Virus record (IMG/VR): IMGVR_UViG_3300032288_004567 | Span: 1 to 38,703 of that record | Length of the DNA: 38,703 nucleotides | From: a virus | Strand: one strand, 5' to 3' | Shown here: piece by piece, positions 16,051-24,269 of the stretch | Layout of the letters: every line of letters begins with the position of its first letter | How positions within the stretch are numbered: position 1 is the first letter of the stretch | Position numbers and translations under genes: made by a program | Notes under the pieces: generated by a model | The model's database searches: none | Told to the model about the DNA's origin: nothing | The model's input: the letters and a program-made list of their open reading frames with translations, nothing else

Positions 16051-16727
16051 GGCATTATGCGACTCCAGCGCAAACGCAGCGCTGGATTAAATGTTTAACT
16101 AGCTGGGCTAAGGCTAATGACAAGTCTCATACTGACATAGCCAATATGCTTGGTTACTCGAGTAGATCCGGGTGGTACCGCCTACTGCAGGGAGTCAATA
16201 AGCGAGCAAGGCTTGCTTTAATTCGCAGCTCTACACAACAGCTAGGATTAGATTCTAATTTCATTAATGGTGTATTTGATTTCAAAGCCAAGTTCTCAGA
16301 AGCCCGGAACATATTCACTGACTTTAAAGAATTGTATGCTCAATATCTGAGTCAGGGTAATCAATATCAAGCTTCACAGATTGTACGCAAAGCTGCTATG
16401 TTCCTTTATGAAACGCTTGTGCCTAAAGATATGATTTTGGGTCTAGAGTTTACTAACAAGAAAAATGAATATGAATCAGCAAAGATTTACTGCAGCCCTG
16501 ATGAAATAAATTATTATAATATTTCTGTTTTTGGCGGGCCTATGTGCGTGATGTTTTCTTTATGTAAAAAGATAAATGGTATGACTGTACCAATCATGGA
16601 AGGGGACCTAGATATACACGCTGTCAGTGCTATTAAACATCAGGTATCAGTAGGAAAGAAAAAGTATTATAAAGCACAAAAGAGCATTGCTAAATTTGCA
16701 GACAATGCTAAGCAATTTACTATATAA
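16026..16727 (+). CDS. Hypothetical protein, possible HTH at N-terminus
   Basis: A 233-residue protein. Residues about 18-60 (SWAKANDKSHTDIANMLGYS then SGWYRLLQGVNKRA) have the shape of a Cro/CI-like helix-turn-helix. The remainder is not recognised. The start ATG 16026 lies within the end of the HExxH gene. If the HTH is real, the pair would be a HExxH plus DNA-binding protein arrangement, like ImmA with ImmR but in the reverse order. Assignment is tentative. Confidence 0.5.
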   Translation: MGYKEPKLGHYATPAQTQRWIKCLTSWAKANDKSHTDIANMLGYSSRSGWYRLLQGVNKRARLALIRSSTQQLGLDSNFINGVFDFKAKFSEARNIFTDFKELYAQYLSQGNQYQASQIVRKAAMFLYETLVPKDMILGLEFTNKKNEYESAKIYCSPDEINYYNISVFGGPMCVMFSLCKKINGMTVPIMEGDLDIHAVSAIKHQVSVGKKKYYKAQKSIAKFADNAKQFTI

Positions 16728-16729
16728 TT

Positions 16730-17317
16730 ATGTCACAGAGTATTGATACAGGAGCAGAAAGAACACCACCGGCTGTGTCCGCTATGAAGATCTTTAAGGA
16801 GAAGCTTCTGCAAGGACACAAAGTGAAAGCATCCCAATTTGGCATTGAACTACCAGTTATGACAACACAAGAAAATGTTGCTTATTCTTCTGATGAAGTG
16901 GATGAGATGGAGTTAGTAGACAATCCAGAAGAAGAAACAGTGGATGTAAATTATCAAGACCCTGATGCTATTGGGCCTATGGAAGAAACTCGCGCATATA
17001 AAGAACGAGCTATGCTAAATAAAGATCCGGTACAGATGCTTTCTGATTATCTAGAGCAGACGACTGCCAGAGAAGAAATTAAGATTGTCGGACCATTTGG
17101 TAAGCTTGGATTCAAAGCTTTAAATGTAAGTATCACAGACTTCGGCGTTGCCTTTATTATTAAAAAGGATGCCATTCAGTTCGAACCAAATATAAATACA
17201 GAATTGACTATACAATATCGAGGGCAGGACTATTCTGTAATTTATGCAGGAGGGTTCTTTACTTTTCCCAAAATACCTTTTACATTTGTATCCTTCCTGC
17301 GAGTTCAACCTGAATAA
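16730..17317 (+). CDS. Hypothetical protein upstream of portal
   Basis: A 195-residue protein with an acidic central stretch (about residues 50-90, DEVDEMELVDNPEEETVDVN) and a C-terminal beta-rich domain (FGKLGFKALNVSITDFGVAF to FVSFLRVQPE). It starts two bases after the previous stop (TAATTATG). Proximity to the portal suggests a head or assembly role, without sequence proof. Confidence 0.6.
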   Translation: MSQSIDTGAERTPPAVSAMKIFKEKLLQGHKVKASQFGIELPVMTTQENVAYSSDEVDEMELVDNPEEETVDVNYQDPDAIGPMEETRAYKERAMLNKDPVQMLSDYLEQTTAREEIKIVGPFGKLGFKALNVSITDFGVAFIIKKDAIQFEPNINTELTIQYRGQDYSVIYAGGFFTFPKIPFTFVSFLRVQPE

Positions 17318-17319
17318 TT

Positions 17320-17484
17320 ATGATTAAAGAAGGAGTAGTAAAATCTGAAAAAACGCCCTGTCCTGTTACAGGCAAGGTGTGCAATTGCGATCATCCTGAA
17401 AATGAATGCGCTTTGACTAAAGGTAAGGTAGCCTCAGCTTCCCAATTAGGCGCTATGATTAGTACGGAAGACAATAACGAATAA
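17320..17484 (+). CDS. Small Cys-rich protein (54 aa)
   Basis: ATG 17320 lies two bases after the previous stop and the frame runs to TAA at 17482. The protein has CPVTGKVCNCDHPENEC at about residues 14-30, four cysteines and a His that could form one zinc site. The frame lies between two convincing genes with no overlap, and the 11-base gap to the portal fits the operon. Confidence 0.6.
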   Translation: MIKEGVVKSEKTPCPVTGKVCNCDHPENECALTKGKVASASQLGAMISTEDNNE

Positions 17485-17494
17485 CTTAAATCTC

Positions 17495-19309
17495 ATGGTT
17501 AATTATCCCGGCGACAATGACGCATTTGCAATTTGGACAGGTAAGAATAGAGTCTTTGCTGACCCTTTCCTTCTTCCCAGCAGTACAGCTATTCCGACTG
17601 AACTTCAGTCTGCTTTAGACTTCTGCTTGTTCCTTTACTATTTAAATCCTCTTTATCGCCGGGCGTCTACGCGCGTTATCAGTCACTTTGTCACCGATAT
17701 TGACTTTGTAGGTAAGGATGGGGACCAGGATGAACGCGATGAGTTTAAAAACTTCCTGATTAATGACCTGGACATTTTTGGCGCATTACTTGAAGTGGGC
17801 CAGGAATGGGCTTGCTACGGTAATGCATTCCTCAGACTTCATCTTCCTTTTGACCGTGTACTCGTTGACCATAGAGATGGTAAATATAAGGAGTATGCGC
17901 TGCCTATGTTCGGAGCGGATGTGAAGTATGATTACAAGGCCATGAAATATGATGTGCCTGATCCTACTACCTTTGACAGACCTAAAGATAAAAGATCTAG
18001 AATTAAGCTAGATTTCATCGACCGCCCTTCCCGGGACAAGTCCCGTATTAAGTTACGTAAAATAGATCCTCGCCAGATTGTCCTGCAGCACTCATTCATG
18101 AGTGGTAAACAGCAGATGATTTACCGCTTTGAACCTGAATGGGTTACTATGATTAAAAATAGTATCATGTATCAGGTTAATGAGACGCCTATGAGCATGC
18201 TCAAAGCCATTGCTCTTGAACAGGATTTCCTGTTTAATGAAGGACAAGTATTCCATTTTAAGGCACCTACAATTTCAGGCGTATCCAATTATGGATGGGG
18301 CTTACCTGAAACTATCGCTAACTTTAGGCACATCCATCAGCTTCAAGTTCTGCGTAAGATTGATGAAGCTGTCGGTTTGGATTACATGCTCCCTTTCCGC
18401 ATGTTCCATCCTGTTGCATCCTCACAGGCCAGCGACCCGATGAACTACATGCTGCTGAATCGCTGGGGCTCTGAGATTAAAGAGGTTATCAAGCGGCGTC
18501 GTCTTGATCCTTTTGCTATGCATGCCCTTCCGTTCCCTGTGAGCTATCAGGAGTTTGGAGCTCAAGGTAAAAGCTTAGCACCTAAAGAATTGGTTGAGTA
18601 TCATAATAATGTTCTCCTTGATTCCATGGGATATCCTGCAGAATTATTTAAAGGTTCACTGCAGGTGCAGCAGATCCCGACAGCTGTTCGTCTGTTTGAA
18701 AACTCATTCCATTTTGTTCACCAAGGATTTGATAGAATTGTGAAATGGGTGTCTGGTCGTATTTGCGACTATATTGGTCAACAACGTCTTGATGCTTCTC
18801 TTCAGCTTCCTCGTCTTGCTGATGATCTCGAGCGTCAACGTGTGTACATGCAACTCGCAGCCGGTGCTGAAATTCCGCGCTCCATTGCTTATGGTCCCTT
18901 CGGTATCAAAGATCCTGTTGAAGCTGCTAAACAGCGTGCTCAGGAAGATATTGAAATTCAGAAGGAGCAAACGAAGCTACAGTCTGATTTCCAAAGGCAG
19001 CAACAGATGGGGTCTATGGACAGCATCTTGTCACAGCAGGCGCAGCAAGCTGGAATGGGAGGCGGAAGCTCTCCTGCTGGTATGGAGGGTCAAGCTGCAG
19101 GAGGTGAAATGAACCCGCTTGACATTCAAAATAAAGCTGCTGAATTGGCGCAGCAATGGTTGCAGTTGCCTGTCGGTGAACGGCAGAAGCAAATGGCAGC
19201 TGTTCGCACGTCAAATCCGAACCTGCATGCAATGGCTAAGCAAAAGATGGAAGAAATGAGATCTCAAGCTGAAAGTCAGGGCAGGCAGTCCTTATCACAA
19301 CCACAATAA
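17495..19309 (+). CDS. Portal protein
   Basis: This 604-residue protein has portal features: an N-terminal region describing a helical base (CLFLYYLNPLYRRASTRVI), a long stem and clip body, the segment ALEQDFLFNEGQVFHFKAP, a region typical of portals around LLDSMGYPAELFKGSLQVQQ, and a Gln/Met/Gly-rich helical C-terminal tail (about residues 490-604). Portals form the dodecameric ring at the head vertex through which DNA is packaged and ejected, and length and tail fit. No terminase or major capsid gene is in the window. I could not align it to a named family by eye beyond this overall pattern. Confidence 0.75.
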   Translation: MVNYPGDNDAFAIWTGKNRVFADPFLLPSSTAIPTELQSALDFCLFLYYLNPLYRRASTRVISHFVTDIDFVGKDGDQDERDEFKNFLINDLDIFGALLEVGQEWACYGNAFLRLHLPFDRVLVDHRDGKYKEYALPMFGADVKYDYKAMKYDVPDPTTFDRPKDKRSRIKLDFIDRPSRDKSRIKLRKIDPRQIVLQHSFMSGKQQMIYRFEPEWVTMIKNSIMYQVNETPMSMLKAIALEQDFLFNEGQVFHFKAPTISGVSNYGWGLPETIANFRHIHQLQVLRKIDEAVGLDYMLPFRMFHPVASSQASDPMNYMLLNRWGSEIKEVIKRRRLDPFAMHALPFPVSYQEFGAQGKSLAPKELVEYHNNVLLDSMGYPAELFKGSLQVQQIPTAVRLFENSFHFVHQGFDRIVKWVSGRICDYIGQQRLDASLQLPRLADDLERQRVYMQLAAGAEIPRSIAYGPFGIKDPVEAAKQRAQEDIEIQKEQTKLQSDFQRQQQMGSMDSILSQQAQQAGMGGGSSPAGMEGQAAGGEMNPLDIQNKAAELAQQWLQLPVGERQKQMAAVRTSNPNLHAMAKQKMEEMRSQAESQGRQSLSQPQ

Positions 19310-19318
19310 ATAAATCAG

Positions 19319-19660
19319 ATGGAAGAAACTAAAATCGACTGGGTAGATGTAATGAATACTGTTGCTGCAGACATTAATCAGAATGCAGTTAACAAAGGGT
19401 TCTGGGACAAGGAACGCAATGATGGAGAAGCTATCGCGCTTATTCATTCAGAGCTTTCTGAAGCGCTTGAAGCGCTGCGTCATGGTAATCCTCCTGATGA
19501 TAAAATTAAAGAATACACAGGAGTAGAAGCTGAATTGGCTGATGCTATTATTCGTATTTGCGATTTAGCAGCGGGAAGAAAATGGAGAGTCTTTGAAGCC
19601 ATGGCAGCTAAGATGCAGTTCAACACCACCCGGGAAAGACTGCACGGTAAAGAATTCTAG
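19319..19660 (+). CDS. MazG-like NTP pyrophosphatase
   Basis: A 113-residue all-alpha protein with IHSELSEALEALRHG at about residues 42-56 and GVEAELADAIIRICDLA at about 69-85. These are the paired acidic helices (ExxE and ExxD) that coordinate magnesium in MazG and dUTPase-2 type enzymes. Family members hydrolyse nucleoside triphosphates to monophosphate and pyrophosphate. Phage copies are thought to adjust nucleotide or alarmone pools. A strong terminator follows its stop. Confidence 0.75.
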   Translation: MEETKIDWVDVMNTVAADINQNAVNKGFWDKERNDGEAIALIHSELSEALEALRHGNPPDDKIKEYTGVEAELADAIIRICDLAAGRKWRVFEAMAAKMQFNTTRERLHGKEF

Positions 19661-19678
19661 TATATTTGTATTTGTCTT

Positions 19679-19716
19679 AACGTCCATGATATGTTAAACT
19701 GTATCATGGACGTTTT
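19679..19716 (+). terminator. Intrinsic terminator overlapping the next gene's start
   Basis: AACGTCCATGATA (19679-19691) pairs perfectly with TATCATGGACGTT (19702-19714), 13 bp, with a 10-base loop and TTTT at the 3' end. The upstream side is also A/T-rich. The likely start codon of the next gene, ATG 19706, is inside the 3' arm. Confidence 0.75.
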
Positions 19717-19975
19717 GACTAAATTAGCTGCAAGTTTTTATCTGCTAAAAAGGGCAGAGCAATCTTGCATAGACAACGGGCAACCTACCCACGTCAAACA
19801 ATGGGATTCCATAAAAGGAATACCTGGCTCGTCGGGCAACCAAAATTATACAGATCCCTGGAGACCTAATCCTGAGGATATGCCTGTTGATATTGGTATC
19901 AACAATAAACAAATGGTCACTGGCACTGGTGGCGGCGCTTTAATCTACGGTCGTTACCGCAACGGAGATAGATAA
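19706..19975 (+). CDS. Small protein with shared N-terminal leader
   Basis: An 89-residue protein starting MDVLTKLAASFYLLKRAE, which matches the leader of the proteins at 12868, 13707 and 14789. The rest is polar and Gly/Asn/Pro-rich with no predicted fold. I chose ATG 19706 over the in-frame ATG 19691 because it aligns the leader. It lies inside the terminator stem, so expression may need a transcript that does not form it. The next gene starts two bases after its stop. Confidence 0.55.
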   Translation: MDVLTKLAASFYLLKRAEQSCIDNGQPTHVKQWDSIKGIPGSSGNQNYTDPWRPNPEDMPVDIGINNKQMVTGTGGGALIYGRYRNGDR

Positions 19976-19976
19976 G

Positions 19977-20963
19977 ATGACACAAGACGCGTCACTAAAA
20001 GCATTATATAGTTCTCTTGATCCTGCGGTAAAAGGCAAGATCAAGAATAAGATTTATGATTTTGCTACTTCGGATAGCGGCACGATAACTACACCTGATC
20101 CTTTATCGCCTTATAAAGACGATGTTATAGAGATGACTCCACTGCAGTGGATGTCTACATATGATGAGCAATTTAAAAAACAGAATCCTGAGTATGCAGC
20201 TTTAAACGCTTACTATAATCCTTATCAAAGTAATAGATCGTTTGGTTATGCGATGGGCGAAAAACTTAATAATCTTTATAAAGGTTATGGTCCTGTGATT
20301 GGTGACATTTTGAATAAAGGACCTCTCGCTGGGGGTTTACTTTCAATGGCCCCTGGTCTTTTACTTGGAGCGGCAGGCACAGGCGTTTTAAATTTACTGA
20401 CAGGTAATTCTTTATCTAATAATTTACTTCGTAATGCTTTAATTGGCGGTCTAGCTACGGGCTCTTTAGGAGCATACAGTGGTTATCTACGTAAATATAA
20501 ACCGCAGTGGGAAGCTCCTAATTTAGAGAGGGAGAAATGGACTCCAGAAGAACTTAAAAAAATTAATGCGCTGAACAGAATACAAGCTATGACTGGTATA
20601 AATAAGCCAGCTAGTATTAAAAGTGCGTTTACAGGTTCTGCAGATGCTCAGGCTAGAGTCGTACAACTTATTCAATCCGCTCCCGGGTTATCCTTCACAG
20701 AGAAAAGCCAGCTTATAGCAGGTGTCGCTCAATTGTCAGGCAACGAAGTTTCTCAACTATCTAATTCTTTGATTGGAATTGGCGGAGCTGCCGTAGGTGC
20801 TATTGTAGCTAGATTTTTAATGAATAAAGGTTTGATTGGTACAGTATTAGGCGCTATTTTTGGCGGCACTGTTGCTAAGTCTTTATTCGGATCCCCTGTT
20901 CCCAAAAACGATTTAGGACAACCATCCTTTCAAGGTAGAACTCTTTTAGGTAATTATCTTTAA
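19977..20963 (+). CDS. Gly-rich protein with two hydrophobic hairpins
   Basis: A 328-residue protein. Two hydrophobic Gly-rich regions are visible at about residues 115-165 (LAGGLLSMAPGLLLGAAGTG onward) and 262-305 (LIGIGGAAVGAIVARFLMNK and GLIGTVLGAIFGGTVA). They resemble membrane hairpins with small-residue packing. The flanks are Tyr/Asn-rich and basic. With the portal cluster nearby, an internal virion or ejected membrane-pore protein is a reasonable inference. No named family is recognised. Confidence 0.6.
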   Translation: MTQDASLKALYSSLDPAVKGKIKNKIYDFATSDSGTITTPDPLSPYKDDVIEMTPLQWMSTYDEQFKKQNPEYAALNAYYNPYQSNRSFGYAMGEKLNNLYKGYGPVIGDILNKGPLAGGLLSMAPGLLLGAAGTGVLNLLTGNSLSNNLLRNALIGGLATGSLGAYSGYLRKYKPQWEAPNLEREKWTPEELKKINALNRIQAMTGINKPASIKSAFTGSADAQARVVQLIQSAPGLSFTEKSQLIAGVAQLSGNEVSQLSNSLIGIGGAAVGAIVARFLMNKGLIGTVLGAIFGGTVAKSLFGSPVPKNDLGQPSFQGRTLLGNYL

Positions 20964-20964
20964 T

Positions 20965-21612
20965 ATGAATGATTCATCATTTTTTAATTTAGGCGTTAAA
21001 ATGGCTTCTGCTGCTCGCGGCAGAGATCCTCAAAGTCTCGTAACTATATCTGGTTTACTTTCAACAATAGATAATCCTAAAGAAGCAAATTATGGATTTA
21101 TTCAAAAGTTTGTATGTAAAGTTGCAGCTGACGCTTTTTCTGAAGCAGGCCGCAAGAATGAAATGGAATATCATGTCTTTGAAAAACTCGCAAACACTAC
21201 AATTTGGTATCCTGAATTTGATTCATATTCTAATGCTGTATTTGCTGCTTTAGGCGCTATAGCAACGGAGCATGAACAGCAAGTTAAAGAAGCATCTTCT
21301 GAAACAGTAGTTAAACAAGCTCAGACTCTTTTACCTAATTTAATTTCAATGGCTGGAAAATCTACGCCTGATGTTATCAAAGGTCTTGCTGCTGCAGGTG
21401 CCTTGGGTGGTGGTATCACTGGCGGGCTGTATTGGCTTTTAAATAGACATGCTAATGAAGATGAAGATGAAGCCGAAGTAGTTAAAGCCAAGATTGATTA
21501 CTATAATAAAATTTCAGATGAAATCAAAAGACAACTAGGAACAAAAAATATTGCTCCCGCGCAGTTAGCGGCTCAAATACAAGAAATCGCAGACAGAGAA
21601 AACCTATTCTAA
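20965..21612 (+). CDS. Hypothetical protein with one hydrophobic segment
   Basis: A 215-residue protein, mainly helical, with an Ala/Gly-rich hydrophobic segment near residues 139-158 (LAAAGALGGGITGGLYWLL) and an acidic then amphipathic C-terminus (NEDEDEAEVVKAKIDYYNK). It starts one base after the previous stop (TAATATG). Likely part of the same virion-protein set as its neighbours; function unknown. Confidence 0.6.
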   Translation: MNDSSFFNLGVKMASAARGRDPQSLVTISGLLSTIDNPKEANYGFIQKFVCKVAADAFSEAGRKNEMEYHVFEKLANTTIWYPEFDSYSNAVFAALGAIATEHEQQVKEASSETVVKQAQTLLPNLISMAGKSTPDVIKGLAAAGALGGGITGGLYWLLNRHANEDEDEAEVVKAKIDYYNKISDEIKRQLGTKNIAPAQLAAQIQEIADRENLF

Positions 21613-21618
21613 TAATTT

Positions 21619-22044
21619 ATGATGAGCGCCGATGAGTTACAAGCCATGATGGACCCGGGCGCGGCGGTGAGTGTTGATGCGAGTAAAATTGCACCATCAT
21701 TTGCCACGCCTGAAGAAGCTGAGAATACTGAGACTTCCAATTCAGATTTTGAAGAGCATAAAGATCCTAAAGGAAAATCAGTATGGACAAATACTCCAAC
21801 ATTCGAAGATCAATATAAACGCTTTCCTCAAACTACTAGATTAGTAGGCCCTGTTGTGGCTGTATATGATGCTGCTAATCCTGATCAACTTAAAGAATTA
21901 AATGTCCTACTCTCTAAACAACAACCTGAAGATGCCCCTTCAATCATCCTTGCCAGCCGCAAAGAAAACTTCCATGAAGGAAAATGGTTGATGCTTTTGG
22001 AATATTTTAGAGTAGAATACAAACAACTCATCACGACTTCTTAA
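21619..22044 (+). CDS. Hypothetical protein
   Basis: A 141-residue soluble acidic protein. The N-terminal 60 residues are polar and probably disordered. The C-terminal part (RLVGPVVAVYDAANPDQ to WLMLLEYFRVEYKQL) looks folded. ATG 21619 and ATG 21622 are adjacent candidate starts. No motif recognised. Confidence 0.6.
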   Translation: MMSADELQAMMDPGAAVSVDASKIAPSFATPEEAENTETSNSDFEEHKDPKGKSVWTNTPTFEDQYKRFPQTTRLVGPVVAVYDAANPDQLKELNVLLSKQQPEDAPSIILASRKENFHEGKWLMLLEYFRVEYKQLITTS

Positions 22045-22045
22045 A

Positions 22046-23389
22046 ATGGAAAAGATCGCTTTAACTCCTCGCAGCAAAGAATTAATTAAGAACTATCTTA
22101 TTGGCGGTGCCGCGCTTGGCGGTTCTGGCGCGTTACTTACTTCTTTGATTAATTATATCAATACATTGAAGCAACAGGTTCCTTCTGATACTGAAAAAGA
22201 AGACGATGACACACTTTATCTTAATGTGGGTAAATCAGCTAACGAAAGCTCAGGTGCAACTGACTTAGCTGCAGGCGGTCTGGCTTTAACTGGTGGTCTA
22301 TTATCTACGCTTGGTACTTATGCCTTGGTCAGAAAGCTGTACCAGAATATCAAACGCAAACAACTGCAGGAGCAATTAGATCAAGCGCAGCAGTCGTTCC
22401 TTGAAAGTGCGCAGCAGGAAGCAGAGTCTAAAAGCGCTGCCGTGGCAGGTAAGCCTATGGACTTGGCTGAATTGAGCTGGTCTTACCCTGTAGCTTTTAC
22501 TTTACTAAGTGCTATCGCGGCAGGCGCTCTGACAAATAAAGCTTTAGATAAAACTTTCCCTAGAATTAAGAAACCTAAAGACACAGCTCCTAAACGTATT
22601 GTCATTCGTAAAGCGCAAAAAGAGGAGGAAAATGAGGAAGAGAAAATGGCCTACGATAAGATAGCGGCAACGGAACAGGTAGATGACGCTTTAGAATTCT
22701 TGATGCATCTTTGCATGGGTAGCAAGTCTGCCTCTCAGTCTGAGCTGGTTGATATTGTGCATGCAGTTGCCCAAGGTAGAGGCCCGGACTTAGCAAGTCA
22801 TATTCTGGAATATGGTTTTGACTCTGCTATGGATACGATCAAGGGCGCTTCAGAAATTGATATTACTCCGCTTAGTAAGCAGTGTGCTATTAGTTACTGC
22901 GTTAAAAGTGCATCGCTGAATCCTATTGTTACTTTACTCGCTGCTGCTGAGTATAACGACATGGCTCCTAAGTTTACTAAAATTGCTAGTTTGCAGAGTG
23001 AAGAGTGCGTGGATACTCTGCTTAAAATTGCCGGAACAATAGGTGCTTTGAATCGATTTGAAATGGCAGGTAAACTTTCTGATGAATTCGATACAAGTAA
23101 AGAGGCTAATGAAATGTCTCTTGAGGAAATCCTGGCTTTGGTAAATAAAATGAAAGGGCAGGGTGAGCATTCATCTGAAGAAGATGATATTGAGCAGAAT
23201 GAGGATTTAAATTCTGAAGACAGTATTGACTCTGGTGATGAGAAGCAGGTCAATGACCGTAAACCTTTTGCCAATCCTAATATTACCCCAGATATAATTG
23301 ATGAATTATCTGAAGATGATGACTTGATTGATCAGGCAATGTCTGCTCCTGTTACTCCTGCCAAAGCAGTAGCGGCAGAAAACAAATGA
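22046..23389 (+). CDS. Membrane-segment protein with acidic tail
   Basis: A 447-residue protein with three hydrophobic Gly/Ala-rich segments (near residues 18-38, 73-96 and 150-166), a coiled-coil-like Gln/Glu stretch (IKRKQLQEQLDQAQQS), and a strongly acidic C-terminal 90 residues. The centre (about 200-340) is helical with several Cys. The same hydrophobic architecture as 19977-20963 suggests an ejected or virion-internal protein that meets the host membrane. It overlaps the next gene by four bases (ATGA). Confidence 0.6.
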   Translation: MEKIALTPRSKELIKNYLIGGAALGGSGALLTSLINYINTLKQQVPSDTEKEDDDTLYLNVGKSANESSGATDLAAGGLALTGGLLSTLGTYALVRKLYQNIKRKQLQEQLDQAQQSFLESAQQEAESKSAAVAGKPMDLAELSWSYPVAFTLLSAIAAGALTNKALDKTFPRIKKPKDTAPKRIVIRKAQKEEENEEEKMAYDKIAATEQVDDALEFLMHLCMGSKSASQSELVDIVHAVAQGRGPDLASHILEYGFDSAMDTIKGASEIDITPLSKQCAISYCVKSASLNPIVTLLAAAEYNDMAPKFTKIASLQSEECVDTLLKIAGTIGALNRFEMAGKLSDEFDTSKEANEMSLEEILALVNKMKGQGEHSSEEDDIEQNEDLNSEDSIDSGDEKQVNDRKPFANPNITPDIIDELSEDDDLIDQAMSAPVTPAKAVAAENK

Positions 23390-23856
23390 GTGTACCACGT
23401 AACAAAACATCAGCGTCCAAGCTTATTGCTTTAATAAACAAGAGCTCTAAGCATGGGCGCTATAAAGTTTCTCCTAAAGAAGCGAGAACATACGAAGGTA
23501 TTGTGTTTGATTCCAAATGGGAAGCAGAGACATATAAGTTACTGTCTACCTTATTACCTGAAGGCGTACATATTCATAGACAGGTAGATTTCCTTTTACA
23601 GGAAAAGTTTAGAGCTCCCAATGGTAAAGCTGTTCGTGAGATTCATTATTCCGCAGACTTCGTGATTACCCGGGAAAAAGAGTTGAAGGAAAATGTAATT
23701 CCTAAAGATGCCTTTGTGATAGATTCCAAAGGACACCTTACTGACATATTTAAAATAAAGAATAAGATGTTCATGTATAGATACAATGCTCTTATTCATC
23801 AGGTGAAGTCTGCTAAAGATGTAGCAGTAGTTGTTGATTTATATAAGGCGCAATAA
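23386..23856 (+). CDS. DUF1064-like phage protein, nuclease-type fold
   Basis: A 156-residue protein with the DUF1064 pattern: YEGIVFDSKWEAETYKLLS (Glu near residue 49), then QVDFLLQEKF, then REIHYSADFVITREKE with the Asp of ADF, and DAFVIDSKGHLTDIFKIKNK with DSKG near 113. Glu, Asp and D-x-K match the active-site order of PD-(D/E)xK nucleases. The family is common in phages. An endonuclease role in recombination or DNA processing is likely but not shown. It closes the virion-protein run. Confidence 0.7.
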   Translation: MSVPRNKTSASKLIALINKSSKHGRYKVSPKEARTYEGIVFDSKWEAETYKLLSTLLPEGVHIHRQVDFLLQEKFRAPNGKAVREIHYSADFVITREKELKENVIPKDAFVIDSKGHLTDIFKIKNKMFMYRYNALIHQVKSAKDVAVVVDLYKAQ

Positions 23857-23865
23857 CAAACATTA

Positions 23866-23885
23866 TTGTGTTATATAAATTTGTA
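23866..23885 (+). promoter_or_regulatory. Candidate phage promoter, copy 2
   Basis: TTGTGTTATATAAATTTGTA, identical over all 20 bases to 27775-27794 and close to 7381. It lies ten bases after a stop codon and ahead of the hairpin-rich RNA region. TATAAAT would serve as the -10-like element. Confidence 0.6.
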
Positions 23886-23956
23886 CGGCAGTTAGTAACT
23901 GTTGTTCAAAATACGCATGGTGCGTATAAAAACAATAACTCAACCAGAACACACAC

Positions 23957-24172
23957 ATGGTACAGTTAATAAAAGACCACCCACGAATTGTGGGTATCCT
24001 GGCGGCACGGGATTATATCCTGAGCCGTACCCCTGCACCAGAGACAGTGCAGGAGCTTAAGGAACTGGGTACCCGGCGTGCTCAGCAGCCGTGCTTGCAC
24101 GGCATCGACCTGCACAGTAAGCGCAGGTTGAAAAATGCAATAGGCAAACCCCTGCCTACTATATCCCTGTAA
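23957..24172 (+). CDS. Possible small protein inside hairpin-rich region
   Basis: A 71-residue basic frame (MVQLIKDHPRIVGILAARDY onward) behind an A/C-rich leader (ACTCAACCAGAACACACAC) of the kind seen at other starts in this genome. Against it, codons such as CGG, AGG and CTG are commoner than in neighbouring genes, and stable hairpins fill the frame. It may be a real small gene, or a chance frame in a structured RNA. Confidence 0.3.
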   Translation: MVQLIKDHPRIVGILAARDYILSRTPAPETVQELKELGTRRAQQPCLHGIDLHSKRRLKNAIGKPLPTISL

Positions 24173-24224
24173 AGGGAGCAGCAACACGGTGGCAAATGTG
24201 TTGTTGTTTGGTTCATGGCACCCA

Positions 24225-24255
24225 GGCTCGCGTCGTAGCCACCACGACGCGGGCC
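24225..24255 (+). terminator. Strong hairpin at end of hairpin-rich region
   Basis: GGCTCGCGTCGT (24225-24236) pairs with ACGACGCGGGCC (24244-24255), 12 bp with one G-U, loop of seven. The following GCATTTCCTTATTCTT is T-rich but interrupted, so it is a plausible but imperfect terminator. It sits just before the 3' end of the convergent HNH gene. Confidence 0.45.
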
Positions 24256-24269
24256 GCATTTCCTTATTC

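Larger units (their letters stand above)
23886..24256 (+). ncRNA. Hairpin-dense transcript of unknown function
   Basis: Ten or more separate hairpins are packed into about 370 bases just after the promoter-like motif. The clearest are ATACGCA/TGCGTAT (23911-23927), ACCCAC/GTGGGT (23979-23995), CCTGCAC/GTGCAGG (24032-24053), GCCGTGC/GCACGGC (24088-24103), CGACCTGC/GCAGGTTG (24106-24130), TAGGCA/TGCCTA (24141-24158), TCCCT-GTAA-AGGGA with a GNRA loop (24064 plus 100, i.e. 24164-24177), CAACAC/GTGTTG (24182-24203) and a 12-bp stem at 24225-24255. The region is also GC-richer than its neighbours. It could be a structured non-coding RNA or the structured mRNA of a 71-residue ORF at 23957. Confidence 0.45.
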
